The notes beneath the pieces were generated by a model. That model worked only from the letters and a program-made list of their open reading frames with translations, did no database searches and had not been told where the DNA came from. The translations under genes were made by a program, and so were the position numbers. A stretch of 64,000 bases of DNA. It comes from Brevundimonas diminuta. GTDB taxonomy: Bacteria; Pseudomonadota; Alphaproteobacteria; Caulobacterales; Caulobacteraceae. This document shows positions 10,736-19,858 of the stretch, in pieces. Numbering within the stretch: the first letter of the stretch is position 1; each line of letters starts with the position of its first letter. The stretch spans positions 1,922,001-1,986,000 of the forward strand of contig NZ_CP073063.1 in NCBI RefSeq assembly GCF_022654015.1, in the 5' to 3' direction.

Positions 10736-12091
10736 TTAGTCGATCTTCAGCCGTACGAAGAGCATCGCCCCGTCGGGATCGCCGCCGTACAGCGGCTCCA
10801 ACGCCGTCGGTACGCGATTGATGGCATAGAGACCGCCGAAGCCGAACCGGACGTGCTCGGCGATCCGCCAGTCGCGGACCACGCCGACCGAGGCCTTTCC
10901 GACCGTATAGAGCGGGCCGTGGCCGCCGCCGACGCCGGGAACCAGTTCATCCGTCTCGATCCGCTCGGCGCGGGCGAAGACGGTCCAGCGGTCGTTGGGG
11001 TGGACGGCGGATTCCAGCAACCAGCCGTCCTTCGATTCGCCGTGGTCGTTAGTCTTTCGACCCCAGGCCATGGTCGAGGACCACCAGCCGTCATCGCCCA
11101 GTAGCCGCGTATGTATGGCGCTGGCCGACCATTTCGTCTCGTCCTCGTCGGGTTCCAGCTGTTCCGGAGCGGAAACATCGGCGTAGGAGGCCTGCAGCGA
11201 CCATTCGTCGCTCGGATTTCAGACTGCGCGAACGGACCAGCTGTCCAGCCGTGGCGGATCGATGCCCCAGCGTTCCTCGTCCGGCTCACGACCCTTAAAG
11301 GCCGAGGTCTCGATCTTGAACCGGTCGTGCGCCCAACCCAGCGTCGTCACGCCGAAGACGATATGGGTCGAATCCAGCCAGTGGTGGGTGATCGGCGCCT
11401 CCGGGCTGTCCATCGCGCTCATCCGGTGCATGAAGGCGGGCGGGCCGAAGGCGGGCTCGCCGGGCAGGCCAATGTAGCCATAGACGCTGTCCTTGTCGGA
11501 CAGGCGTTTCGAATAGCTGGCCGACAGCTCCATGAAGAGATCGTGCGGATGCTGGCGATCGACCAGAGGATTGACCCCGTCCGCCGTCTCGCCCGCCGCC
11601 AGAAGCAGCGGATAGCCGGATTTGCCCATCAGCGGATCGGGGCTGAGCATGCCGCGCAGGTTCAGCGCAGAACCGTCGTCGAAGTCGCGCCGCGCCGAGG
11701 TCATCAGCATGCCGGCGACGAAGGTCTTGTCGCCGCCACGCGGACCGGACTGGCTGTCATAGACCAGGTTCAGCAGGGCGTGGGTCATCACCATCCAGTC
11801 GCCACGGATAGTGTGGATGCCGCCGTGTTCGCCGGCGTCGGGTTGCCAGCCTGTGCCGGAGGCGTCACGACTCATGGGCCAGGGTCCGTAGGGGCTGGTC
11901 ATCGTGTGACCCATGCTGGCGTGATCGGTCATCGGCTCAGCCGATGACATGGGCATGTCGTGGCCCGCGTGCGGATCGGCGGCGGGCGTGGTCGGCGGCG
12001 CGTGGTGAGCGTGATCCTGCGCCGCGGCGACCTGAGCCAGGGCGAGCAGGGAAGCGCCGGCGCAGGCGCCGACGAGAGTACGGATAGCCAT
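10736..12091 (-). pseudogene. Secreted His/Met-rich protein gene, interrupted by one in-frame TGA
   Basis: The reading frame runs unbroken from ATG 12091 to TGA 10736 except for a single TGA at 11219-11221 (codon 291 of 452). Downstream the same frame continues without any shift and ends in FVRLKID. The surrounding residues read SVRAV-stop-NPSDEWSLQASY, where Trp (TGG) would fit naturally, so this looks like a one-base TGG to TGA change. The N-terminus is a signal peptide cut near AQVAAA, followed by a His/Met-rich stretch (DHAHHAPP, HAGHDMPM) suggesting metal, probably copper, binding. The rest resembles an outer-membrane beta-barrel-like protein. Possibilities are a recent pseudogene, a sequencing error or readthrough. 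The family is not named with certainty. Confidence 0.7.
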
Positions 12092-12149
12092 TCAAGACCT
12101 CCTCTGATGATCGTGACGGAGTGCGCCTCGGCGAGAGGCGCGAGCTGTG

Positions 12150-12482
12150 TCAGACGATCAGGAGGCGGGGCGGTCCGGGTTCGGGCGACAGCAGGCGACC
12201 GGCCGGCAGAGCGGCCGAAACGGCGACGACGCGCGACGGCGACAGGGTCGGACGGGAAACCGGCGCGGGGTCCAGCGTGGGCGTCGCCACGCAGGCGACG
12301 CAGCAGATCATCGCCTTCATGGCCTTGGGCGCATGGTTCGGGGTCTGGTCGGGCGAAGACTGGCCTGTCTCATGGCCCGTCTGATGGCAAGGCGCGGCGG
12401 TCGCCGGCGACGCCGAGGCGCCGACCGCGCCAAGCGCCAGCACCGACAGGGCGCCGATCAGCAACAACAGGGATTGAACCAT
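12150..12482 (-). CDS. Small exported Cys-rich protein, possibly metal-related
   Basis: The product has about 110 residues with an N-terminal hydrophobic signal (residues 1-25), then a polar stretch holding CHQTGHETGQ, an ICCVAC cluster and a Pro/Leu-rich tail. I chose the ATG at 12480-12482; a GTG two codons upstream is also possible. It precedes the His/Met-rich gene on the same strand with a 58-base gap, so the two may be co-transcribed. The clustered Cys and His residues suggest metal or thiol chemistry, similar to small proteins found in copper-resistance loci, but I cannot name a family. Confidence 0.6.
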   Translation of the reverse strand: MVQSLLLLIGALSVLALGAVGASASPATAAPCHQTGHETGQSSPDQTPNHAPKAMKAMICCVACVATPTLDPAPVSRPTLSPSRVVAVSAALPAGRLLSPEPGPPRLLIV

Positions 12483-12527
12483 CTTCACGGCGTCAGGATA
12501 GGCGTCGGGTCATGGCGTCGCAATGCG

Positions 12528-13094
12528 TCAGCGCAGCGGCTTCTTGTCGACAAGGGGCAGACCCGGCGCGTCGGGCGCTGTGGCGCCGCCGTCGCCAAGC
12601 GCCCTCTGCATGAACACCACGTCGCGCCAGTCGTCGTGCTTCCAGCCGGCCGCCTTGAACACGCCGGCGTCGGTGAAGCCGCGCGTGCGGTGCAGGGCGA
12701 TCGAGCCGACGTTCTCCGCATCACCGATGACCGCGACCATCTTACGAAGACCCAGCGCTTCGCACCGGACGATCAGCACATCGAGCAGGGCGCCGGCGAC
12801 GCCGCGCGCCCTGGCCCAGGGCGCGACGTAGATGGAGTCCTCGACCATGTAGCGATAGGCCTGACGCGTGCGAAACGGCCCGGCATAGGCGTATCCGGCG
12901 ACCGCGCCGTCGATCTCGACCACAAGGCGCGGCAGGCCCAGGGCCGCGACGGCGGCAAGACGCGACGCCATCTCGGTCTCGTCAGGCGCCTCCAGCTCGA
13001 AGGTGCCGCGCCCATTGGCGACGCTCTCGGCATAGATGGCCGTGATCGCGGCGATGTCGTCGGGACGGGCGTCGCGAACCGTCAGTCCGCTCAC
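12528..13094 (-). CDS. GNAT N-acetyltransferase, phosphinothricin/methionine sulfoximine type
   Basis: The 188-residue product starts at a GTG (13092-13094) that overlaps the stop of the upstream peptidase gene as GTGA. It has the GNAT fold with VRDARPDDIAAI at the N-terminus, the acetyl-CoA loop region around RARGVAGALLD, and the YRYMVEDSIYV segment typical of the Pat/MddA group that acetylates phosphinothricin, methionine sulfoximine or methionine sulfone. The last 25 residues (GGATAPDAPG onward) are an extension beyond the fold. The natural substrate is not known from sequence. Confidence 0.85.
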   Translation of the reverse strand: MSGLTVRDARPDDIAAITAIYAESVANGRGTFELEAPDETEMASRLAAVAALGLPRLVVEIDGAVAGYAYAGPFRTRQAYRYMVEDSIYVAPWARARGVAGALLDVLIVRCEALGLRKMVAVIGDAENVGSIALHRTRGFTDAGVFKAAGWKHDDWRDVVFMQRALGDGGATAPDAPGLPLVDKKPLR

Positions 13095-15310
13095 GCCTGC
13101 TCCCAGCCCTTGTCGATGGCCCAGACGGCGAAGGCGTAATCGTGGGCGACTTCTTTCAGGTAGTCGAACCGCCCGGCCGCGCCGCCGTGACCGGCCTCCA
13201 TATTGATCTTCAGCAGCACCGGCTTGCCCGAGGTGGTCGCGGGTCGCAGCTTGGCGACCCACTTCTCCGGCTCCCAGTAGGTGACGCGCGGATCGGACAG
13301 ACCGCCCGTCGCCAACACCGCCGGATAGTCTTTGGGCTCGACCTGATCGTAGGGGCTATAGCTCATCATATAGTCGTAGGCGGCCGGGTCCTCGATCGGA
13401 TTGCCCCACTCGGGCCATTCGGGCGGCGTCAGCGGCAGGGAGGTGTCCGACATGGTGTTGATCACGTCCACGAACGGCACCTGACCGATGATCCCGGCCC
13501 AAAGATCGGGCCGCATATTGTTGACCGCGCCCATCAATAGACCGCCCGCCGATCCGCCTTGGGCCACGATGTTTCCGGCCTTTGCGTATTTCTTGTCGAT
13601 CAAGTGTTCGGCGGAGGCGATGAAGTCGGTGAAGGTGTTCTTCTTCGTCATCTTCCGGGCGTCGAGGAACCAGCCCCAGCCCTTGTCCGAACCGCCGCGA
13701 ATGTGGGCGATCGCGTAGATCCAGCCACGGTCCACCAGCGACAGCCGATTGGTCGAGAAGCTGGCCGGCATGGGAATGCCGTAGGAGCCGTATCCGTAGA
13801 GCAGCAGGGGCGCCGAACCATCGACCGGCGTCGATTTGCGACGCAGCACCGTTACCGGCACCAGCTGACCATCGGCTGCCGGGGCGTTCAGCCGCTCGAC
13901 CACATAGTCTTCGATATTGTGACCGGACGGAATCTGCTGCGTCTTGCGCAGGGTCCGCTCGCGCGACGCCATGTCGTAGTTGAACGTCTGCGTCGGCGTG
14001 GACGGCGAGTTGTAGGTGTAGCGTGTGGTCGTCGTTTCGTATTCGGAGGCGCCGGCCAGCGACAGGGCGAAGGCCGGTTCGTCCACCGCGATCTCATGCT
14101 CGGCGCCGGCCCGGTCGCGGATGATGATGCGGGTGTTGGCGTCTGCGCGTTCCTGACGCGCCAGATGGGCGTTGGTCAGGTCCAAGCCTTCAATGAAGCG
14201 GCCCGGCGTGTGCGGCACCAGATCGGTCCAGTTCGCCTTGGCCGGCGTCGCGGTCGGGGTCTGGACGATCTTGAAGTCGATGGCGTCGTCCGCATTGGTG
14301 CGGATCACCCAGCGGTCGCCCCAGTGATCGACGTCATAGCGGGTCGCCACCACGCGCGGCTCCAGCACAACGGGTTCGGCTGTTGGAGTCGCAGCGGGGA
14401 TATAGCGCGCCTCGGAAGTTTCCTGGTTCTGGATGCCGATGACGATGAACTGGTCGTCGGCCGTGCGGCCCACGCCAATGAACATGCCGTCGTCGGTTTC
14501 CTCATAGACTAGGCTGGTCTCGCCGCCGCGGGCGGGACGACGGAAGATCTTATCCGGACGGCCGTTGTCGTCGCGATTGGTCCAGAAGATCCACTGGCTG
14601 TCCGGCGAGAAGACGAAGTCTCCGGTGGCGCTGTCGATCACCTCGGGCAGCACCTCGCCGGTCGCCAGATCCTTGACGTAGATTTTGTGCACCTCGGAAC
14701 CCTGGGCGTCCTCGGCATAGGCGAACAGGCTGTGATCCGGGCTGTGGCTTGCGGCCGAAACTTCCGAATAGGCCTTGCCCTTGGCCAGTTCATTGGCGTC
14801 CAGCAGCAGCTGGGGCGTCGGGGCCATGACAAAGTTTTTCGTCACCGGCTGACCCTCGACCATCCACGTGCCCTGACGCTCGACGCGCATGTAGCGGGGG
14901 TGCTGATCTCCGGTCTGGTATTCGACATAGTAGTTCCAGCCGCCGTCCGGCGCCGGAACCGAGCTGTCGTCTTCCTTGATGCGGCCGCGCATCTCGGCGA
15001 ACATCGTCTCCTGCAAGGGCAGGGTGGAGGCCATCATGGCCTCGCGGTAGGCGTTCTCGGCGGTCAGGTGTTCCTTGACCTCGGCCTTGATCAGGGTCGG
15101 ATCGCGCAGGACCGCCTGCCAATTGTCGTCCTTCATCCACTGATAGTCGTCGGTGCGGGTGCGGCCCAGCTGTTCGATGACGACGGGGATTTTCTTGGCG
15201 ACGGGCGGTTGAGGCATGGGGGATCCGGGGGACTGACGGGCGAGCGCGGGGGAGGCCGAAACGGCGAGGGCGGTCGCCGCCGTGGACATGATCAGTTGCC
15301 GACGATTCAT
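13091..15310 (-). CDS. S9 family oligopeptidase B-like serine peptidase
   Basis: The 739-residue product has a twin-arginine-like signal (MNRRQLIMSTAATA, cleavage near ALARQ), an N-terminal seven-bladed propeller domain (to about residue 450) and a C-terminal alpha/beta hydrolase. The nucleophilic Ser is in QGGSAGGLLMG, the catalytic His in EAGHGGAAGR and the Asp near ATGGLSDPRV. Oligopeptidase B-type enzymes cut short peptides after basic residues; the export signal places this one in the periplasm, as in many Caulobacterales and Xanthomonads. It overlaps the downstream acetyltransferase gene by four bases. Confidence 0.92.
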   Translation of the reverse strand: MNRRQLIMSTAATALAVSASPALARQSPGSPMPQPPVAKKIPVVIEQLGRTRTDDYQWMKDDNWQAVLRDPTLIKAEVKEHLTAENAYREAMMASTLPLQETMFAEMRGRIKEDDSSVPAPDGGWNYYVEYQTGDQHPRYMRVERQGTWMVEGQPVTKNFVMAPTPQLLLDANELAKGKAYSEVSAASHSPDHSLFAYAEDAQGSEVHKIYVKDLATGEVLPEVIDSATGDFVFSPDSQWIFWTNRDDNGRPDKIFRRPARGGETSLVYEETDDGMFIGVGRTADDQFIVIGIQNQETSEARYIPAATPTAEPVVLEPRVVATRYDVDHWGDRWVIRTNADDAIDFKIVQTPTATPAKANWTDLVPHTPGRFIEGLDLTNAHLARQERADANTRIIIRDRAGAEHEIAVDEPAFALSLAGASEYETTTTRYTYNSPSTPTQTFNYDMASRERTLRKTQQIPSGHNIEDYVVERLNAPAADGQLVPVTVLRRKSTPVDGSAPLLLYGYGSYGIPMPASFSTNRLSLVDRGWIYAIAHIRGGSDKGWGWFLDARKMTKKNTFTDFIASAEHLIDKKYAKAGNIVAQGGSAGGLLMGAVNNMRPDLWAGIIGQVPFVDVINTMSDTSLPLTPPEWPEWGNPIEDPAAYDYMMSYSPYDQVEPKDYPAVLATGGLSDPRVTYWEPEKWVAKLRPATTSGKPVLLKINMEAGHGGAAGRFDYLKEVAHDYAFAVWAIDKGWEQA

Positions 15311-15336
15311 CGGACGCTCCCTGCTTGTTTGAAGGG

Positions 15337-15353
15337 CGGACCTTGAAGGTCCG
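15337..15353. repeat. Near-perfect palindrome between acyl-CoA dehydrogenase and peptidase genes
   Basis: CGGACCTT-G-AAGGTCCG forms 8-bp arms around one base. No T-run follows on the leftward strand, so it is a weak terminator candidate; it might instead be an operator for the peptidase gene. Confidence 0.45.
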
Positions 15354-15391
15354 GCCCCATCGACGTCAAACGAAGAAAAACGCCGAGCCGA

Positions 15392-17176
15392 TCATCCGGC
15401 CAGCGCGTCCACCGTCATGCGTCGCAGCAGGTCGCCGCCCTGACCCACGGCCGCCAAACGGCTGGAGACGTGGCCCAGCACATTGGCAGCATAGACTTCG
15501 TAGAGGTCCAGCTTGCCCTGCAGCCAAACCGGATCACCGTGATTGGCGTCCAGCTTCGCCTTGGCCGCCAGCGCGCCCTTGGCCAGCATCCATCCGCCGG
15601 CCACATCGCCCAGCAGTTTCAGATAGGCGTCGGCCGCCGCCAGCACGTCGGCCGCCGCATTCGGATCGGTCTTCTGATCCAGCAGCCACAGGGTCGCGTC
15701 CTCGACCGCCTCGATGGCGGTGGCTAACCGTTCGACGGGCTTGCCGCTGTAGAGCTTTCCAAGATCGACCAGCGTCGCCTTTATGTCCGCGATCAGCGCC
15801 TTGGCTGCATCGCCGCCGTCCATCGACAGTTTGCGACCCACCAGGTCCATGGCCTGAATGCCGTTGGTGCCTTCGTAGATCGGGGCGATGCGGGCGTCGC
15901 GATAGTATTGCGCCGCGCCGGTCTCCTCGATGAAGCCCATGCCGCCGTGGATCTGGACGCCCATCGAGGCGACCTCACAGCCGACATCGGTGGACCAGGC
16001 CTTGGCGATCGGGGTGAACAGGTCTTCGCGTCCCTTCCAGCGGCGGCGTTCCTCTTCGGTCCCGGCGTGGCGGGCCAGATCGGCGGCGACGCCGGTCGAC
16101 AGGCACACGGCGCGCGCCGCCGAAATCTTGGCCTTCATGACGCTGAGCATACGGCGCACGTCGGGGTGGTCGAAGATCGGGGCGTTGGCCTCGCCAGTCC
16201 AGACCGAGCGCCCCTGACGACGGTCCAGGGCATAGGCGAGGGCGTGCTGATAGGCGCGTTCGGCGATGCCGACGCCCTCGACGCCGACGGCCAGACGCGC
16301 CGCGTTCATCATCACGAACATATGGGCCAGGCCCTGGTTCGGCTGACCGACCAGTTCGGCGGTCGCCCCCTCATAGCTCATGACGCAGGTCGGCGAGGCG
16401 TGGATGCCCAGCTTGTGCTCGACGCCGACGGGGCGGAAGGCGTTGCGATCGCCCAGCGTGCCGTCTTCCTTCACCGCAAACTTCGACGCCAGGAATAGAC
16501 TGATGCCCTTGGGCCCCTTGGGGGCGTCCGGCAGGCGGGCCAGCACCAGATGGACGATGTTGTCGGTCGCGTCGTGGTCGCCCCAAGTGATGTAGATCTT
16601 CTGCCCGTTCAGCGCATAGGTCCCGTCGCCGTTGGGCGTCGCCGTGGTGATCAGCGAACCCAGGTCCGATCCGGCGCCCGGCTCGGTCAGCACCATGGCG
16701 CCGGTCCATTCGCCGCTGACCAGCTTGGTCAGATATTTGGCCTTTTGCTCTTCCGTCCCGACCTGCTCCAGCGCCTCGATCGAGGCCAGTGACAGCATAG
16801 GGCACAGGCCGAACGCCATGTTTGCGGCATGGACGGTCTCGTAGGCCGCAAGTTCCAGCGCCTTGGGCAGGGCCTGTCCGCCCGCTTCGGTCGAGGCCGA
16901 CAGCCCGGTCCAGCCGCCGGCCGCGAACTGGCGATAGGCGTCGGCGAAGCCGGGAGCGGCGGTGACGGCGCCATTAGCGTAGGTCGAGCCCTTCTGATCC
17001 CCAATCCTGTTCAGCGGCGCCAGCACCTCTTCGGAGAATTGTCCTGCCGCCTCCAGAACGGCCCCGGCGACGTCGGCGTCATAGTCGGGAAAGGCGCCGG
17101 TTGCAGCCACGTCGGCCATGCCGGCGACGGATTCCAGAGTGAAGGCCAGGTCTCGAACGGGCGCGCGATAGGTCAT
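15392..17176 (-). CDS. Acyl-CoA dehydrogenase (FadE-type, long form with C-terminal extension)
   Basis: This FAD enzyme makes the alpha,beta double bond in acyl-CoA, the first step of beta-oxidation. I chose MTYRAPVRDL (ATG at 17176), four codons into the longest frame, giving 594 residues. It shows the N-terminal long-form segment, the FAD-binding TEPGAGSDLGSLIT, the YITWGDHD segment, and the catalytic Glu region YEGTNGIQAMDL, then the long C-terminal domain of the DUF1974/AcdC-like group. Such 590-residue enzymes are common in alphaproteobacteria. It is divergent from the cytochrome b561 gene. Confidence 0.93.
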   Translation of the reverse strand: MTYRAPVRDLAFTLESVAGMADVAATGAFPDYDADVAGAVLEAAGQFSEEVLAPLNRIGDQKGSTYANGAVTAAPGFADAYRQFAAGGWTGLSASTEAGGQALPKALELAAYETVHAANMAFGLCPMLSLASIEALEQVGTEEQKAKYLTKLVSGEWTGAMVLTEPGAGSDLGSLITTATPNGDGTYALNGQKIYITWGDHDATDNIVHLVLARLPDAPKGPKGISLFLASKFAVKEDGTLGDRNAFRPVGVEHKLGIHASPTCVMSYEGATAELVGQPNQGLAHMFVMMNAARLAVGVEGVGIAERAYQHALAYALDRRQGRSVWTGEANAPIFDHPDVRRMLSVMKAKISAARAVCLSTGVAADLARHAGTEEERRRWKGREDLFTPIAKAWSTDVGCEVASMGVQIHGGMGFIEETGAAQYYRDARIAPIYEGTNGIQAMDLVGRKLSMDGGDAAKALIADIKATLVDLGKLYSGKPVERLATAIEAVEDATLWLLDQKTDPNAAADVLAAADAYLKLLGDVAGGWMLAKGALAAKAKLDANHGDPVWLQGKLDLYEVYAANVLGHVSSRLAAVGQGGDLLRRMTVDALAG

Positions 17177-17310
17177 GGGTTTCCTCAATCGTCTTTGCGG
17201 CCTAAGTGCCGCGTCGGGGTCTGTCGCTGCAAGCGTCTTGGCGACGCGCCCCGTCTCAGTGCAAAGTGGCTGAATGCATGGTGACGCCGTGCCGTCGCGG
17301 AAGGGAAGAC

Positions 17311-17862
17311 ATGGGCGAGCCCCGCAATCGATATTCGGTCGTTTCCCTGCTGATGCACTGGGGTATCGCCGCTGCAGTCCTGGCGCAGGTGCTGCTGATC
17401 ACCGCGCATGAGAATACGGAAGGGCCGATTTCGGGCCAGTTCGTCATGCTGCACAAGTCGCTGGGTCTGACGATCCTGGTGCTGACCCTTGCGCGGATCG
17501 GATGGCGCCTGGCGCATCCGGCGATTCCCTTGCCGTCGGCCTTGCCGCGCTGGCAGAAGGTGGCGGCGCGCGCGACGCACGTTCTGTTCTACCTGGCCCT
17601 GATCGTTATTCCGATGACTGGTTGGCTCGCATCATCTGCGGGCGGGCGCGCGATCGAGTGGTTCGGTCTTTTCTCCTGGCCCTTGCTGCCCGTCGGCGGC
17701 GGGCGCGAAACGGCGCGAAGCCTGATGGGTCTGCACGAACTGGCGGTGAAGGGTCTCTACGTCTTGATCGCCCTGCATGTGATCGCGGCGCTGAAGCACC
17801 AGTTCATCGATCGGGACAATGTGCTGCACCGAATGATCCCGATCATCCCGCGCCGACCGTGA
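17311..17862 (+). CDS. Cytochrome b561 family membrane protein
   Basis: A four-helix di-haem membrane protein thought to pass electrons from the quinone pool. The 183-residue product begins at ATG 17311 behind a good AAGGGAAG ribosome site. Helices lie at about residues 12-32, 47-66, 80-102 and 141-162. Candidate haem ligands are the His residues in LMHWG, MLHKSLG, RATHVLF and ALHVIAALKH. It overlaps sua5 by four bases, so the two are probably co-translated although functionally unrelated. Confidence 0.9.
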   Translation: MGEPRNRYSVVSLLMHWGIAAAVLAQVLLITAHENTEGPISGQFVMLHKSLGLTILVLTLARIGWRLAHPAIPLPSALPRWQKVAARATHVLFYLALIVIPMTGWLASSAGGRAIEWFGLFSWPLLPVGGGRETARSLMGLHELAVKGLYVLIALHVIAALKHQFIDRDNVLHRMIPIIPRRP

Positions 17863-18776
17863 GCCAAACGCCGCTGCAAGCCGGACAGGCGCTGGCGAAC
17901 GGCGATCTGATCCTGCTGCCGACCGAGACTGTCTATGGACTGGGCGCCGACGCCAGCAATGCCGAAGCGGTCGCCGCCATCTTCGCCGCAAAAGGACGGC
18001 CGAAATTTAATCCGCTGATTTCGCATGTCGTGGATGTCGATGCGGCCGCCGAAATCGGCGAGTTGGGCCCGCTCGGACGGGCCTTGGCGGACGCCTTCTG
18101 GCCCGGGCCCTTCACCCTGATCACGCCAATCCTGGATGCCCGTCGGGTTTGCGACTTGGCGCGCGCGGGGCTGGACAGCGTCGCGATCCGCGTTCCGGCG
18201 CATTCCGTGGCTAGGGAAGTGTTGGCGGCGTTCGGCGGCCCGGTCGTGGCCCCCTCGGCCAATCGTTCCGGCCGCCCGAGCCCGACGACCTTCACGGATG
18301 CTGTCGAGGAAACGGGCTTTGCAGTCGCAGCGGCGGTCGATGGCGGGCCTTGTGAGGTCGGTCTGGAAAGCACGGTCGTGTCGGTGTTGGGCGGCGGGGT
18401 CGCCCTGCTGCGTCCCGGCGCCATCACTCGATCCGAGATCGAGGCGGTCGTCGGTCCCATTCATGAGAGCGGGGAGGGGCATCGTTCGCCCGGGCGACTG
18501 ACCCTGCACTATGCGCCGGATGCGCCGGTTCGGATCGAGGCGAAGCAGGCGCGTGATGGCGAGATCCTGCTCGGCTTTGGCCCAGAAGCTGGCGAGCCGC
18601 GCTGGAGCCTGAGCCCGTCGGGCGACCTGCGCGAAGCCGCCGCCAATTTGTTCCGACTGCTGCGCGAAGCCGACCGCACACGGCCGACAGGTATCGCCGT
18701 GTCGCCGATTCCGACGACGGGATTGGGTGAAGCCATCAACGACCGTCTGCGCCGCGCCGCAGGCTTCATCGGCTAG
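17859..18776 (+). CDS. L-threonylcarbamoyladenylate synthase (Sua5/TsaC)
   Basis: The enzyme makes threonylcarbamoyl-AMP from threonine, bicarbonate and ATP for the t6A37 modification of tRNAs that read ANN codons. The 305-residue product starts at a GTG overlapping the preceding stop as GTGA. It has the YrdC domain (LLPTETVYGLGADA, KGRPKFNPL, SANRSGRPSPTT) and the C-terminal Sua5 domain after about residue 205 with SPGRLTLHYAPDAP. The Sua5 (two-domain) length distinguishes it from short TsaC. Confidence 0.94.
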   Translation: MSQTPLQAGQALANGDLILLPTETVYGLGADASNAEAVAAIFAAKGRPKFNPLISHVVDVDAAAEIGELGPLGRALADAFWPGPFTLITPILDARRVCDLARAGLDSVAIRVPAHSVAREVLAAFGGPVVAPSANRSGRPSPTTFTDAVEETGFAVAAAVDGGPCEVGLESTVVSVLGGGVALLRPGAITRSEIEAVVGPIHESGEGHRSPGRLTLHYAPDAPVRIEAKQARDGEILLGFGPEAGEPRWSLSPSGDLREAAANLFRLLREADRTRPTGIAVSPIPTTGLGEAINDRLRRAAGFIG

Positions 18777-19840
18777 CCGAAACGGGCCTGAAGATCGACG
18801 CTGGATTGGCGTCCGACGCTGCCCAGGCACGCGTTCAACCAATCGTCGGCGGCCGCACGGCCCCGCGCCTTCAGGTCGTTGAGGAAGCTCCATTCGGTGT
18901 TGAACTTGGACCGCAGCGACAGGTCCGAGAGCCAGCCATCCGCCTCGATCGCGTGCAACCGGACGTGCCGATAAGGTCCCGCGCCGCCGCCTTTCAACTG
19001 CCCGTGTTCGATCAGGTCACCCGCCAGGGCGATGGCGCGCAGTTCGGCGACCAGCGGGGCGTTGAAGACGATCTCGTTCAGCCGATCGACGATATCGCCT
19101 GCGCTTTTCGGCGTCTCGTCGCGCACCATCGGATTGAGTGTGATCAGCAGGACGTCGTCCGGCGTGTCGTATCCGGTCAAAGGCCACAGCGGCGGATTGG
19201 TCAGATAGCCGCCGTCCCAATAGGGCTCGCCGTCGATCTCCACGGCTTGAAACAGATGGGGCAGGCACGCCGACGCCATTAGGACATCGGCGTTGATCTC
19301 ATTCGTCTCGAAGATGCGCGCTTTCGCTTGGCGCACGGCGGTGGCGGCGACGAAAAGCCGGATGTCCGAGGCCTGGACCGCGCCGAAATCGACCGAGGCC
19401 TGCAAAACCCGTTTCAGAGGATTATGGTTCAAAGGGTTGAATTCATACGGGCTCATCGACATCGCCAGCGTCTCGCCCGCGCGCCAGAATGGATTGTCCT
19501 TGATCCAGTCAGGCGTCCGCGCCGCATTCCAGATCGCGCTGTCGCCGAAGACGTTGCGACCGCCGGACTGGTTCACCTCTCGCCAGAGCTTATCCAAGGC
19601 AGCGCGGCCATCCCCTGACGCGAGACCTGACACCAACGCGGTGCCGTTCATTGCGCCTGCTGAAACGCCGGACACCGCGCGAATATCCAGACGATCGTCT
19701 TCCAACAGGCGATCCAGCACGCCCCATTGGAACGCCCCGTGTGCGCCGCCGCCCTGAAGCGCAAGGCAGATGGGACGTCGGGCGGGAGGGGCGGGAACGC
19801 TGTCCGCCGCCTCGGCGGTCTTGCGCTTGAAAATCGCCAT
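18773..19840 (-). CDS. Patatin-like phospholipase / esterase
   Basis: The 355-residue product has the patatin fold: the oxyanion-hole motif GGGAHGAFQWG, the nucleophilic Ser in GVSAG and the catalytic Asp in YWDGGYLTNPP. A basic N-terminal stretch (FKRKTAE) precedes the domain. Patatins of this group next to 3-hydroxybutyrate dehydrogenase are often linked with PHB metabolism, so lipid or polyester hydrolysis are both possible. It follows bdhA on the same strand with an 18-base gap. It converges on sua5 with overlapping stops. Confidence 0.9.
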   Translation of the reverse strand: MAIFKRKTAEAADSVPAPPARRPICLALQGGGAHGAFQWGVLDRLLEDDRLDIRAVSGVSAGAMNGTALVSGLASGDGRAALDKLWREVNQSGGRNVFGDSAIWNAARTPDWIKDNPFWRAGETLAMSMSPYEFNPLNHNPLKRVLQASVDFGAVQASDIRLFVAATAVRQAKARIFETNEINADVLMASACLPHLFQAVEIDGEPYWDGGYLTNPPLWPLTGYDTPDDVLLITLNPMVRDETPKSAGDIVDRLNEIVFNAPLVAELRAIALAGDLIEHGQLKGGGAGPYRHVRLHAIEADGWLSDLSLRSKFNTEWSFLNDLKARGRAAADDWLNACLGSVGRQSSVDLQARFG

Positions 19841-19858
19841 GACCGCCGCCTTCCTTTG

